Source of the DNA: Ramazzottius varieornatus
Taxonomy: Eukaryota; Tardigrada; Eutardigrada; Parachela; Ramazzottiidae
Length of the DNA: 64,000 nucleotides
Direction of reading: 5' to 3'
NCBI GenBank assembly: GCA_001949185.1
Contig: BDGG01000003.1
Coordinates: forward strand, 3,579,158 to 3,643,157
Position numbers and translations under genes: made by a program. Below the pieces are notes generated by a model. The model had not been told where the DNA came from and made no database searches. It saw only the letters and a list, made by a program, of their open reading frames with translations. Below are positions 42,740 to 54,756 of the stretch, one piece after another; position 1 is the stretch's first letter; every line of letters starts with the position of its first letter.

Positions 42740-44566
42740 ATGGCCAACGTTGAACCTGGGTTGGTTCCGGACTTCGCTGCAGCCTTCCTGGAACGCCTCG
42801 TCGAGCAGGTCCTGAGACAGCATGCTGAGCGATTGTCCGAACTCTCGCAGTCCATATGGGAAAAGCCGGAACTCGCCTTTAAAGAGTTTCATGCCTGTGG
42901 CTTGTTGACGTCATACCTGAAGAAAGAGGGTTATGCAGTGCAAACGTCTTACGGAGGACTGGAGACCGCATTTCTTGGGACATATGAAACTTCAAGCTTC
43001 GACTCGTCCAAGCATCCGACGGTTGCGGTCCTCTGCGAATATGACGCTCTGCCGGAAATTGGTCATGCTTGCGGGTGACATAAAAGCGAAAGCCATGTCA
43101 TTTTGATCACAAACCGTGAAACTAATCAGTTTCTTTGTACCTTTCAGGCACAACCTCATTGCGGAAGCTGGACTGGGAACTTTCATTGCAGTCTGTGAGG
43201 TCCTGAAGACCTCGGATATTCAAGGCAGAGTCTACTGTATGGGTATGCCCGCACTTTTTTCGGGGTCTAATTTCGCTCGTTCTGTAGGAGCTTTATTTGT
43301 AGGAACACCCGCAGAGGAAGCCGGTTCCGGTAAAGTACAGCTGCTTAACGCTGGAGCTTTCAAAGGCGTCGACTTTGCTATGATGATTCACCCGTGTCCC
43401 GTGGACATCCTTGAACCCGCGATTCTGGGCGTGGTCGGTGTAAGTCGATCTTCGATTTCCGTCATTAGGCTGGAACGGACTGCGCTAATCGAACTATAGG
43501 AAATATCTATTCACATTGTAGTTGAAAGTGGAGTTCCACGGCAAATCAGCTCATGCCAGCTGCGGACCTTGGGAAGCTGTCAATGCGCTGGACGCTGCAG
43601 TGGCTGCTTACAATAATATTTCGATGCTGCGGCAGCAGCTGGAACCGGCGTGCCAGGTCCATATGACCATTATGAATGGAGGTTTGGGAATGCCGTCGAT
43701 GCGCACTTGCCGGTCTCCCAAAATAAAGCCAGTTGTCTGTCTGGTCCGTAGGAGTAAAGCCGAATATCATACCGGATTACTCACTCTCGGAATACTACAT
43801 ACGTGCTCCGACTGAGGCCCACATGAAAGATCTAAAGAAGAGAGTATTCAACTGTCTGGAAGCCGCTGCATTAGCCACAGGTTGGCGCTCTTTTTCGGCA
43901 GAGGTTCTGGTTACGGATCTGTGGTTCAGTTGGCTAAGGTTACCGGTTCCTGTAGGTTGCAAATCTAACATCAACTTCACGGAGACAGAAACGAAAGGTT
44001 TGATGTCCAATCAAACCATGCTTTCGGTGTACGGTCATTACGGAAAGAAACACGGTACGTTCTCATGAGGCCTTTAATAGGTTCAGTTCTTTGGGAGGCC
44101 ATCGAGAATAGTTCGTAAAAAGAACTGAAAACGCTTTGGGTATTATGTGAATTTTTAGCCGCATTCACAAGCTTGATTTCCATCCCCTTAGGTATGTTCT
44201 TTCCTCCAATGCGGCCCACATACGGCAGCACTGATATGGGCAACGTATCGGTCGAGGTCCCGAGTATTCACCCGGCGTTTGGTGTGGGCGCGCCCGGGAT
44301 GGAAATGATCCACACAAGGGCTTTCCAGACGTTGACAGGTGAGAACCGGACTCTAGACAAATCCATAGCCTTTTGAGGTGGAGGACCTTTCGTGCATTCG
44401 TTGTCTGTTAGGTCGACCCGAAGCCCACAAAGCAGCCCAGCGGGGAGCTCTGGCTATGAGTATGACAGCATTAAATCTATTGATTGATCCAGACTTCCGG
44501 CACAAAGTCAGAAAAGAATTCGAACTATCCAAACAGACTTTTGTCGGCTCGGCGGGATTCTGCTAA
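42740..44566 (+). CDS. PM20D2: PM20D2-like M20 peptidase, copy 1
   Basis: PM20D2 is a cytosolic M20 metallopeptidase that hydrolyses dipeptides with basic or non-canonical residues as metabolite repair. Eight exons: 42740-43074, 43148-43242, 43288-43439, 43522-43681, 43752-43880, 43956-44054, 44192-44338, 44412-44566. They join to 423 residues in phase. Signatures are VLCEYDALPEIGHACGHN (metal-site region), GTPAEEAGSGKVQLL with the catalytic Glu, VEFHGKSAHAS of the dimerisation lobe, WEAVNALDAAVAAYNNIS, VKPNIIPDYS and STDMGNVSVEVPSIHP. The start ATG at 42740 (CAAGATGG) gives the usual short N-terminus. A second copy follows in tandem with a different intron pattern. Exon 2 is longer than the equivalent exon in copy 2 (extra VYCMG). 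Confidence 0.92.
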
Positions 44567-44991
44567 CATTTACGCATGTTTCTATTTGGTTATGACATGA
44601 TAACAACCTGGTATTTCTTGATAAGAGAAAGCTCGATCAAACCGAATATACCTTTAACGCTGCCTGCTAGACCTCATAAAAAGCAAAAACAGTTTGTCCG
44701 ATCCATAAACCAAAGTCCGCTTGTTCAACACGACACATGTGCACAACACCTGTCAGACTGCTTTTCGATGGAGCTGGCAAATTTTTTTCTACTTTTTGAT
44801 ATCAGGCTTTCGCTGTATGTAAACGCTTCTAAGAGCCAGTTTGTCCCCGTAGAATCTTGTAATTAAACACAGTTGGAAAGCAGAGGGCTCCGCTCCAACC
44901 CTTGCACCATTCGTGTTTCCTCAGCAGTTGAACATTATTGATCTGTGCGCAGCATTTCTGTTCTGCCATCCCGAAAGCGCTTCACTACACC

Positions 44992-46693
44992 ATGGCCAAT
45001 CAACCGATGGTAGTGTCAGAGCAATTGGAGAGTATCGTGCAGTCAATGCTGGAGGATCACGCAGAGCGCTTAGCAGTATTAGCCACCGAGATCTGGAAGA
45101 ATCCGGAACTAAACTACAAGGAAGTGATCGCCGCCAAACTTCTTACGGATTACCTGAAGGAGAATGGCCACAACACGACTCAACCATATGGAGGACTGCA
45201 GACGGCTTTCCTGGCGCAATATCAGACTGCAAATTTCGACGCTTCCAAGCATCCAACCGTGGCTGTCCTTTGTGAATACGACGCCTTACCGGAAATTGGT
45301 CATGCATGCGGGTACAACTCTTAATTGATCTCGTAGCGCTAACAAAATTTAGAATGTGTGTTTTGGTCTTTGTAGGCACAATCTCATCGCAGAAGCCGGC
45401 ATAGGAACCTTCATAGCCGCCACCAAAGCCTTGGAGAACTCGAATCTTCAAGGAAGGGTAAGTGACGAAACGAATACCAAAGCCAGAAAGTTTGAGCTCG
45501 AGCTTGTTTTTTTTGCGAACTCAATATCGTTCTTGTTCCACTTGTACCTTGGTAGGTACGAGTTGTGGGCAGCCCGGCTGAAGAGGGAGGAGGCGGGAAA
45601 GTCCGACTGCTCCATGCCGGTGCGTTTGAAGATGTCGATTTTGCCATGATGGTTCATCCATCCCCTCTGGATATTCTTCATCCTCCTATCTTGGCGATTG
45701 ACCATGTAAGACGCTGGTGGTCGAACTTTCCAAGAGAAGATTTCAGCGTGAAAAATCTTCACGACTGAGCTTAAGGTTATCTACTCCAGGGCATCGCGGA
45801 GTTTCACGGAAGAGCTTCGCATGCTTCACTTGGACCATCGGTCAGTATGACTTCCTGGTTGCGAATTTGGCCGTTTATCCCAGCCGGAAGTATCTCACCG
45901 TTCTTGTCTTTCGTTTCAGGAAGGACTGAACGCCTTAGATGCGGTTGTTCAAGCTTACAACAATCTAGCCATGCTCCGCCAACAACTGAAGCCGAAACAG
46001 CAGCTCCATATGATCATTGCTCATGGAGGAGACCGCCCAAACGTCATACCAAGCTACACCCGCATGGAGTACCACATTCGAGCGCCCACCCAGAAAGACA
46101 TCCAGCAAGTGCGAGCCAAAGTTGCGCTGTGCTTTCAGGCAGCTGCACTGGCTACAGGTAGAAGATCTTGTTACGTCACTGAAGGTCAAGCTTTCGCATA
46201 TCAATGATGTTGTCACAAGTCGGTCTGTTTGCTTTAGGTTGTCAGTTGGAACAAACACTTGATGGCGATAGCTATTCAGCTTTGATGAGCAATCACACCA
46301 TGCTTAGTGTGTTCAAGCATTACCAAGAAAAGCAAGGTGAGTTACACGTAAAATTTTTTGTTTTTACTTGAAATAATTTTGGATGTTTTCCGCTTTCTTA
46401 AATTTTTAGGTACCAAGTTTCCGCCCATTCCTGATCTAGCTGGTGGAAGTACAGACATGGGAGACGTCAGCATCAACATCCCTTCCATCCATCCCGGGAT
46501 TTTTGTGGGCAAGCCCATCATGATCCACACTAAGGAGTTCCAAATGTTAGCAGGAACTCCGGAAGCTCACGGGTACGTCAGGAAAGCGGCAGCGTCTATG
46601 GCTATGCTAACACTGGAGTTGCTCGCCAACCCTTTACTCCGAGAGAAGGTGAGGGCTGAGTTTGCCGCATCAAAGCTAACGTTCGTGGGATGA
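44992..46693 (+). CDS. PM20D2: PM20D2-like M20 peptidase, copy 2
   Basis: Seven exons: 44992-45311, 45376-45457, 45556-45705, 45790-45840, 45920-46157, 46238-46336, 46410-46693. They join to 407 residues in phase. Motifs match copy 1: VLCEYDALPEIGHACGHN, GSPAEEGGGGKVRLL, AEFHGRASHAS, EGLNALDAVVQAYNN, PNVIPSYTRMEYH and STDMGDVSINIPSIHP. Compared with copy 1 it has an intron inside the GPW/EGLNALD region that copy 1 lacks. It lacks the copy 1 introns before VKPN and before the final RPEAH block. The tandem order, 426 bases apart, indicates gene duplication followed by intron gain or loss. Catalytic and metal motifs look intact, so both copies are probably active. Confidence 0.92.
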
Positions 46694-46889
46694 TTTATTA
46701 TATTTTTTCTTTGAACGGAGCAGAAGATGTATTCACGCGAAGATATTTCAGATGGGCATATGTCATAGTTATAATTATTTTGCTACATTACCCTATCGAA
46801 GATAAACTCTGCATTTTGGTAGTCAGAAGAGATCACTCTCCATAGGTGGGCGGAATAGGTTCGTAGGTGGCAGCACATGTAACGGCGAG

Positions 46890-48335
46890 TCAGGACCCGA
46901 GTTTTGTGACGACACCGGAAACAAGGTCTTGCATAGCCTTAGCTCTGTGTATGCCGACCTGCAGAACTTCTTGATGGTTCGCCGTATCGTCAGAAGTCTC
47001 GTCTTGAATCACCACATTGGTGATGAGTGAAAAGCCCAGAACCTTCATGCCGCAATGTCTTGCTGTGATGACCTCCGAAACAGTGGACATGCCTGTCGAA
47101 CAGAACCCAGTCTTTGAGAAGACTTTGCGAAGACGTAATTCAGTTTCAAAATCTGACGGGGAAGAGTCAAAACATACCGACGACATCTCCGCCCACACTG
47201 CGCAGCATCCGGGCCTCGGCGCAGGTTTCAAACATGGGTCCCCCGACCATGGCGTATGTGCCTTCATGGAAGAAGTCTTGAAACTGACACTCTGGCGCCG
47301 TTTGGCGGGCCAGAGCTCGGAGACCCTTGTCGTAGGCATCATTCATGGGCGGAAATCGAGGTCCCCATCTGAAGCAACGTACGATCGGCGGTCAGAAGCT
47401 ACACATGGCTCGCATGCACTCATTCAAATGCTTTACCTCTCGTCATTTACTCCGCATAAGGCACTAACTCCAGCAAAACCGGCAAAGTTGATGTGGTCCT
47501 TGATCAACATAATATCTCCCACGTGGTATTCTGGATTCAGCCCCCTATCAGGTGAAACTGGCGCACTGCTGTAAGCGGGTACCCAGAAAATATGGTATCG
47601 TCTCGTTGTCTCTTACCCGACTGCGTTGGTGACTATCAAGATTTCCACGCCCAGCAGTTTGAAAATGCGAACTGGAAAAGTAATCTGAAGAGAATCGCTC
47701 TATATTACCTATACATTCTCCGTGTACAGTTATTAGTTTCTTCCGGAAACCTACCTTACCTTCCACTGCGGGTATCCTTCGTATGCGTGGAACCGACCTT
47801 GCATGCACACGACGGGCACCTGCGTGGGACCGAGGAGACCAAATGCCAATCGACCGGCATGGCCCACAACTGTGGCCGTAAAGAGAGATCGATAGATTGA
47901 TTATCAAACAGAATACACCGTCGACATATCGCTAATAGCTAGAGGAATCTAACCTGTACTGACAGGAAAGTTTGGAATATCATGGTAATCGAATATGTCC
48001 GTTTGCTCTAAGGCATTCCCCAATCCTCCCAACCCGGAACCAGCAATCTGTAGACAACCTCCCAGTTGCATTTGCTGACCACGGTACAATTTCCGAGACT
48101 AGATACTGAGGGAAACTTACGATGGCAATCTTGGGACGATGCCGAGTTTTCTCCCGAAGGAAATTCGCTGTCCGGACGTACTCGTCGAAAGGCAAGCTAC
48201 AAACAGAACAGATTACCGGCTGTAATGGACTTTTTAAGGGCGTAAATTCTATGAATTTGCCACTTGACAGTACTCGTACCTGTTCACCGGGACCACGCTA
48301 GCCTCTTCCTTCCGCTCCGCAGGGCCATTCATCAT
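46890..48335 (-). CDS. PNP: purine nucleoside phosphorylase
   Basis: It cleaves inosine and guanosine with phosphate in purine salvage, as a cytosolic trimer. Eight exons: 48335-48280, 48196-48121, 48047-47954, 47869-47760, 47684-47617, 47544-47437, 47368-47178, 47092-46890. They join to 301 residues in phase, against about 289 in vertebrates. Motifs in order are the phosphate loop [74 protein letters not shown] with the purine-binding Glu region, and [15 protein letters not shown] with FSLITNVV carrying the base-binding Asn. Two consecutive ATGs open the gene; the first is used here. It converges with PM20D2 copy 2, with under 200 bases between stop codons. Confidence 0.95.
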
Positions 48336-50241
48336 TCTGCAAACGACTTCTTCCAATTTTTTCCCGATTCGGCGGGGCCACTTCAACTCCGCCGCCAAAC
48401 CGTTCAGCCGCGCAGAATGTCAATTTAGAGCGAAGAAGAACTGAAAACAGTGGATCCAGAAGCTTCTTCCAATGCAGACGCAGCTACACTCTGGTCGATT
48501 GATGCTGAACTTCGGTGTACAGTGTTGCGATATAGCATCGTCGGCTTCCCGTTGATCCGAACTTCGGTATGGATTTTCCTCTCTGATGGCGATACATGAC
48601 ATATGTGGTGATAGCCACGGTTTCAACTTGCCTTGAACAGGGCTCTCTCCCGGTTCCCGGTTGTGGGACTTCCATTGTACTTTAGGTGAGGAGGCGGGAA
48701 TATCATCCAGAATCGATCGAGGTTCCCGTTGCATCTCTAACAGAGGTGATGCACAATCGATTATCCTAGAGGTTGATAACCTAGCTGGACGAAAGAAAAA
48801 TTGATTGTAGCCTATTTGTATGGCCCTTTTGTCTTGTAAAGCGGAAAACTGGCTACTTTGTATTGGAGCACTGAATACAAAACTTGTTTATCATAGCCGG
48901 CAAAATATGCACACGTGAAAGTCATCAGCCTGCCTTCCGGCTAGCCTTTGGTCATGGCAAAACGAAGCCTGGTCGAAACAAGTTTTCGAGCTAGAAATCT
49001 TCAGCTTCCCAGCATCGCTTTCCAGCTTCTCAAAGATACAAAAGTGATCACGCGATGATTCTAGACACTTTCTCAGGCTTTCAAAGCGATTTCCACCCAT
49101 AGCTTGCATACCTTTTGTACCACGCTCTCTTTTATGAATATTTGCCTATAATTTCACACTCAGTCCCATCCTCGGTATAAAGTTCAGACATTATTATCGA
49201 TACCACCTTTGGTTTTTATTTGTGTGCATATCACATTATTTGGTGTCGAGCTGTCACCACACGATATCGTAAACTAAAAATGTGGGCAAAGCTGTACGGC
49301 GACTAGAGAAACGTCAAGACGTCATCGACGCGGTTCTGCAGCTGAAACCTGTACAGGTACATAACCATAATGTTCCGTGTAGCCGTTCGGCAACAATCGT
49401 GCCAAAAATGATCACTTTTCCGTTTCAGAATTCTGTCCGCCCCCTTCGCGGTACCTTATCGACACGGTATTGAATTTTACGAAATGATCATTAATCGGCG
49501 TTAATACAAGGAGAAAGTGTTTCTCACACGGCAAAGACCCCACTTTTTTCACCTTATGGCTGACGTTGGCTGATTTCTCCGTCATTTTCGTCTCGACCAT
49601 AACGCATTGCATTGCATGTTCCAAGGACCAAGGTCAATATCGACGGTTATGTAAACTTTATCCGGCACGACGCTAAAACAAACAGTAAGAAACGGTTGTG
49701 ACTGCAGAGCACAATCTCTTGCACGAGCTCATTACAAGCGGTATTCCGTTACTGCCATGCGTCCTGTCATTCCACCGGCGAAGTGACAGCTGCGCGGCAC
49801 TATTCTGCAACTGGACACCGGTAACATTTTTTGTATGGATTTGCTGAAGTTGTCTGCCCGCGGGATTCAGAGACTTACCTGGCAGAAAGTTTCCGCTTGG
49901 ACTATTGGGGCGCTTTTGAAGCACAATGGCTTCCTTTTCATGATCTGCTGAATAATGTGCAGCGTTTCACTGCCATTCAAACTACCTTGCATTTCCGATG
50001 AGCTGTACAGTTTCCTTGAGGTATGGTTGAGGGTCTTTCGTCTGCGGCGTATGTGTGGATACTCGACCAACCAGCGGCAAGTGACACACACTCAGCACGC
50101 TTGTTAACTTCTGATTGAACGGCCCGTAATCGTCTCAACTGTTATCGTTCCCCTACACATCAACTTTCAAGAATGCCGATAGTCAGGTAGCAGTTTTCCC
50201 ATGTCTGCATTGGAGAAGCCAGTCTGATTACTCGTTCGAAG
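48336..50241. other. intergenic stretch without a supported gene
   Basis: About 1.9 kb between the divergent PNP and alpha-mannosidase genes. Open frames here are short and show no domain. One possible exon at 49282-49355 (GKAVRRLEKRQDVIDAVLQL followed by GTACAT) has a donor but no partner exons that I can find. The stretch probably contains both promoters. Confidence 0.4.
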
Positions 50242-53200
50242 ATGTATCCAACTGTCCGCAAGAAACTCATCCACATGACTCGGCGAGCTCCCCGTCCAGT
50301 TCTTGTTGCCGCCATCCTTCTGGTCGTACTGTGCCCTTTTGTTATTCTCCATCTCTCCTGGAGTATCAACGAAAATGCCTTCCCTTTGAGCGACGAATCT
50401 TCCGGCTCAAAGTTACGGGGACCTCAAACAGAGAGTGCCGAAAGAAGGGTGAGAGAAAACGATGTCCAACACGGGAATTCCGAAACCAATGTAGCGGTGG
50501 CGCCACCTCTGCTGGATGCAAAGGAAAGCCAATGTCCAGCTGCTCCACGAAATCCCGTTAAAGCGACGTTTGATTTAGCAAATTTGACCAATACGTTAAC
50601 GGATCTTAAATCGAACGGCGACGATGGAGTATGGGACCAGGATATGGAAGAGAACTATCAGAAGGTAAAACCTAACGGCCAAGCTGAAATTTGTCCGGAC
50701 GCCAATGCAGCTTCTGGAACTATGTAGTAAATTTCTCATAAGGACAACTCACGTGGGCGTATTTCGTAGAGTCGGACAGAGGCACATCAGGCTGGAAGTT
50801 CCGCCAGTTCCGAGAAGCTCTTGGTATTCGTGGTACCATTTTCCCACGCGGATCCCGGTGAGCTATGCTGTAATCGCACGGCCTGTCAAATGCGAACAGT
50901 TGAGCGAAAAAGTCAACAATCGTTCGTATAAGTCGATTTCAGTCTACTGTTGGTTTTCAGGCTGGTTGAACACGGTGGAAGAATATTTCGCTATATCCAC
51001 CAACTTCACTTTGAACAACATGTTGAGGCGTTTAACAGAATGGAAAGATATGACATTCATTTGGGCGGAAACCTCGTACTTCAAGATGTGGTGGGAAACA
51101 TTGAACGCGGAAAGACGTAAAGCTGCGAAGGACCTCATTGCTAGCGGAAGACTGGAGATCGTCAACGGAGGATATGTCATGGTAATGCAATTCACGACGA
51201 AATCGTTACTGCTTCGATTAGAGGAACTATTCCTGTTTACCTTTTTCTGCGAAATTTAGCCCGACGAAGCCACCTGCCACCAGTACGCAATCCTTCATCA
51301 ATACGTTTACGGCAAGTCAGAGATAATCCTCCAAACGAGTCGAAAAAAACATTTCACGATATGGGACGTGGGCAAATGATTTGAACGAGGTTGCTTTCTC
51401 AAGTGGCGCATATTTTCAGCCAATAACACTGTAAACATGCGCTACTGGAGCTAACGATCTGGTTCAATTCGTCCTATACGAGATTGGGCTATGACGTCGC
51501 TTTGCAAATACGTCATCCTCTTATCCGTCTTACAGGCCATCAATGGTTACTGGAGAACTTGGGCGTGGTTCCCCAGCACGGCTTTAGCATTGATCCGTTC
51601 GGCCACTCGTCAAGCATGCCGTATTATCTAAAGCAAGTAGATCTCAAGACAATCTTCATTCAAAGGATCCACTACAACCTGAGGAAACACCTTACACAAA
51701 ACCACGCAGCTGAATTTATGTGGCAGCAGCCATGGGACACTACCAACGCACACAGCATCTTCACGCACCTGGCACCCAATCATTTGTACACCATCCACAA
51801 TATCTGTGCTCTGTCAAAAGGCATCTGTGAGTTTTTCGACTTCAAGGACATAATGTTTGAGGTTGACCAAGCACAAATGCAGCAACACGCAAGCCTCCTC
51901 CTACAAGAGATGCGAAAGACCGCCTCTGTATTTCCGCATAACGTTCTCCTGTATATCCTCGGAGATGATTTCAGATGGTCAGAGGACACCGAATGGGAAA
52001 ACCAGTATTCAAACTTCAAACAAATCATGACGGTAAACCTCGCATTTCTTCATAAGAGACCTAGGCACATGTGTGAACTAGATCGTATCCAAGTGGCGCA
52101 CGTTTACATTGTTGTTGGCTGGAAACGAGCACCACTTGGAAACCGAGCTGGCTGAATTCCGTCGCCCACGTCCCACAATATACTGTATCTATGAATTATT
52201 AAATATGAAAACACCAACTTCAAAAATTCACTGAAGGTATGTGTAATTTGGCGGTTTTCTTTTGCAGTATCTGAACAGAAATCCAACGAACAATATTGAC
52301 ATGAAGTTCGGCACGTTGAAAGATTATTATGACGCCGTAATCAGAAGAGCTGGCTCCTTACAAGCTCCACAGCCCGCGAGCAAGCTCCCTACCGTCGAAG
52401 GCGATTTCTTCCCATACGCCGATAAGTTCGAAGATTACTGGACTGGATATTTCACTTCAAGGCCTTTCTACAAACAGATGAGTCGCGAGCTGGAACGAGA
52501 CCTCCGTACAGCGGAACTCCTCTTGACTTTTTCCAAGCTAAGTAAGCTCGGCCAGGCATCGGATTACATCGAGGACCTGGTTGGCTTAGAACGAGCAGCC
52601 GCCAGTGTGGGTCTCTTTCAGCATCACGACGCCATCACCGGCACATCAAAGCGAGCCGTAGCGTTGGATTATGGCAATAAACTACAGCACGGACTGATGA
52701 TGGCACACGCCGTCATACTGAAGAATATTTTTCGGTTGGCCAAACACGCCACTAAGAGCTCAGCGAAAGAAGCCAACATTATCCTCGAGAACTATCGTCC
52801 TTCACCTCAGTCTCTCCCGGTCAAGTCACCGTTGTTCTTCACAAAAGGCGACAAGGAACGTGTCGTGTACATTTTCAACCCTCTTGCAAGGTCCCGTACT
52901 CACCTAGTTCAGCTCCTCACCGAAACACCCAACCTCATAATATCGGACGCCAATGGCCGGAAGTACGCTTACCAGATCGGTCCAGCGTTGAACGACGCGA
53001 ATACCGTCGGGGCCTTCCTGGAATTCCTCCTTGTTTCATTCTACGTGGACCTCCAACCATTGGCGCTGAAGACCATCTCGATACGCTCACTCGGCCCCCG
53101 AACCCAGAAAATCAAAACCTCCCAGAGGTTCACCACGTACATGGCGAGCAATAATGCCAACGACATGGGAAATAGCCGGCGCGGATTGGCTGTCAAGACT

Positions 53201-54455
53201 TTGCCCGAAGAGAAAAAGATCACGTTTAGAAATTCTTACATGAAAGCGAGTTTTCGAGCCGACAATGGAAGACTGGAAACGGTAGAGAATTTGGTTGAAG
53301 GGTCCAAGCACAAACTCGAGATGGAACTGAAGCGATATGAAACGGCTGCCAGTGGAGCCTACCTTTTCCGACCAAGGTACATAATATAGATTATATTTGT
53401 TCAATTTCTCTAGTAATTGCTCAAAATAGATTTCATGTCGTGCTGAACGAATAAGACTATGAGTATTTCTTTCTAGTGGGATTGGGGAGCTCTTGCCGTA
53501 TCCCGTTACTGTAAGGGTTCTCGAAGGCTCCCTTTTCTCCGAAGTACAAGTCATCGCGAATTCAGTCGTGCTGATCGTTCGACTGTACAACACCACCACC
53601 GATCTCGGCAAATCTCTCGAAATCACCTTGATCAGCGACCTTACCAACATGTATAACGCCGAACTATTTCTTCGGTTTTCCACCGACATCGCGAACAACA
53701 GAACATTTCACACCGACTCTCTCGGCTTCCAGATGATGGAGCGAACGACGTCCCACGTCCTCCCTATGGGTGCCAACTACTACCCGGCCACCACGATGGG
53801 TTTCCTGCAAGACCCAAAAGCTCGCCTAACTCTCCATCTCGCTCAGGCTCATGGTATCGGCAGCCAGCAGAATGGCGAACTCGAAGTCATGCTCGACAGG
53901 TTCCTCATGCAAGATGACGGAAGAGGAGTACAAGAAGCCCTACAAGATCCACAGATCGCAAGAGCACAGTTGAAGATCCAGCTAGAGACTGATGGCTACT
54001 GTACCCATGACTGTGGTTTGAGGAACCCTTCCGATGTAGCTTTGAGGACCAACCAAGACTTCAACTATCCTCCTTACGTCACCCTCGAACAAGTTCGGTC
54101 GAACTTCGCGCTGTTCGACTACAAGCCGCTGGAGTCCGAGCTACCCTGTGACATTCATCTGGTGATGATGAAGCCTGTAACGTACAGCGTCAGCGATTCA
54201 AGGATTGGTATGATGTTCCACCGGCATGTGACGGACTGTGCTACACGGAGACCAAAGGATAGTTGTCTGGAAAAGAACAAGAACTTCAGTCTGGTGGAGA
54301 TCTTCGGAGATGTGTTCTCTAAAACGTACAACGTTACTGGTTTGAACTTCGTCACGACCAAACGAAAAGAGTCTCCCACGGAGTCTGTAAAGATAGATGC
54401 AATGACCATCACGGCCTTAGTAGTTTTACCGGCTGAGCTTCCCAAAGCGAGATGA
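50242..54455 (+). CDS. MAN2A: Golgi alpha-mannosidase II (GH38)
   Basis: It trims two mannoses from GlcNAcMan5GlcNAc2 during complex N-glycan formation. Seven exons: 50242-50664, 50770-50857, 50961-51181, 51260-51311, 51536-52032, 52268-53376, 53477-54455. They total 1122 residues, the normal size, with all phases matching. It is type II: a short basic cytosolic tail, membrane helix VLVAAILLVVLCPFVILHL, stem, then the GH38 domain. Zinc ligands are in FSHADPGW and LFQHHDAITGT, the nucleophile Asp in SIDPFGHSSSM, and the acid/base Asp in GDDFRWSEDTEW. Two family motifs are changed: PHSHND is PFSHAD, and the usual YDIPHTCGPDP loop of the substrate pocket is YTIHNICALSKG. Intron 4 starts with GC (GCAAGT), not GT, and introns 4 and 5 each contain a palindromic MITE. 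Confidence 0.95.
51362..51471. repeat. intronic palindromic MITE, AGTGGCGCAC family, left end preserved
   Basis: TGGGACGTGGGCAAATGATT then TTGAACGAGG and TCTCAAGTGGCGCA lead to the loop CAGCCAATAACA and the right arm ATGCGCTACTGGAGCTAACG with ATCTGGTTC. The left end TGGGACGTGGGC is the inverse of the right end GCCCACGTCCCA in the copies at 16471 and 52072, which shows that the full element has outer terminal inverted repeats. It lies in MAN2A intron 4. Confidence 0.75.
52072..52176. repeat. intronic palindromic MITE, AGTGGCGCAC family
   Basis: TGTGAACTAGATCGTATCC then AAGTGGCGCAC, the loop TTACATTGTTGTTGGCTGG, then AGCACCACTTGGAAACCGAG and CGCCCACGTCCCAC. It lies in MAN2A intron 5 and is closely similar to the copy in the aldo-keto reductase intron at 16471. 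Confidence 0.78.
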
Positions 54456-54542
54456 CACTGAACCATGTTTCATATCGCTTGCCAAGAGATTTGCACCATT
54501 GGCGAGATTATTTAATTTTTACTTTTGATATTATTTGTACAG

Positions 54543-54548
54543 AATAAA
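54543..54548 (+). promoter_or_regulatory. polyadenylation signal of MAN2A
   Basis: AATAAA occurs 88 bases after the MAN2A stop codon and before the converging BPNT2 gene. Confidence 0.6.
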
Positions 54549-54756
54549 ATCTCTAAAATGGCTCCAACCGATGAGAATCCCGTTCGTCAGTTAACTCATG
54601 CTTAAAAAAAATTGGGGAATTTCGGAAGACTTCGACTGTCATGAAAAGCGGGTTCTCGAACCTGATTTCCGGTCATAGGACCGAATGCAGATCTGTTACG
54701 ACTTAGAAAACAATGGAACTAAAAATGAACCCAGAAAATTTGTCTCTTTGCGTGTA

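Noticed and set aside
49282-49473. Possible exon GKAVRRLEKRQDVID
   Set aside because: A donor is present, but no start codon in frame, no partner exon and no recognised family.
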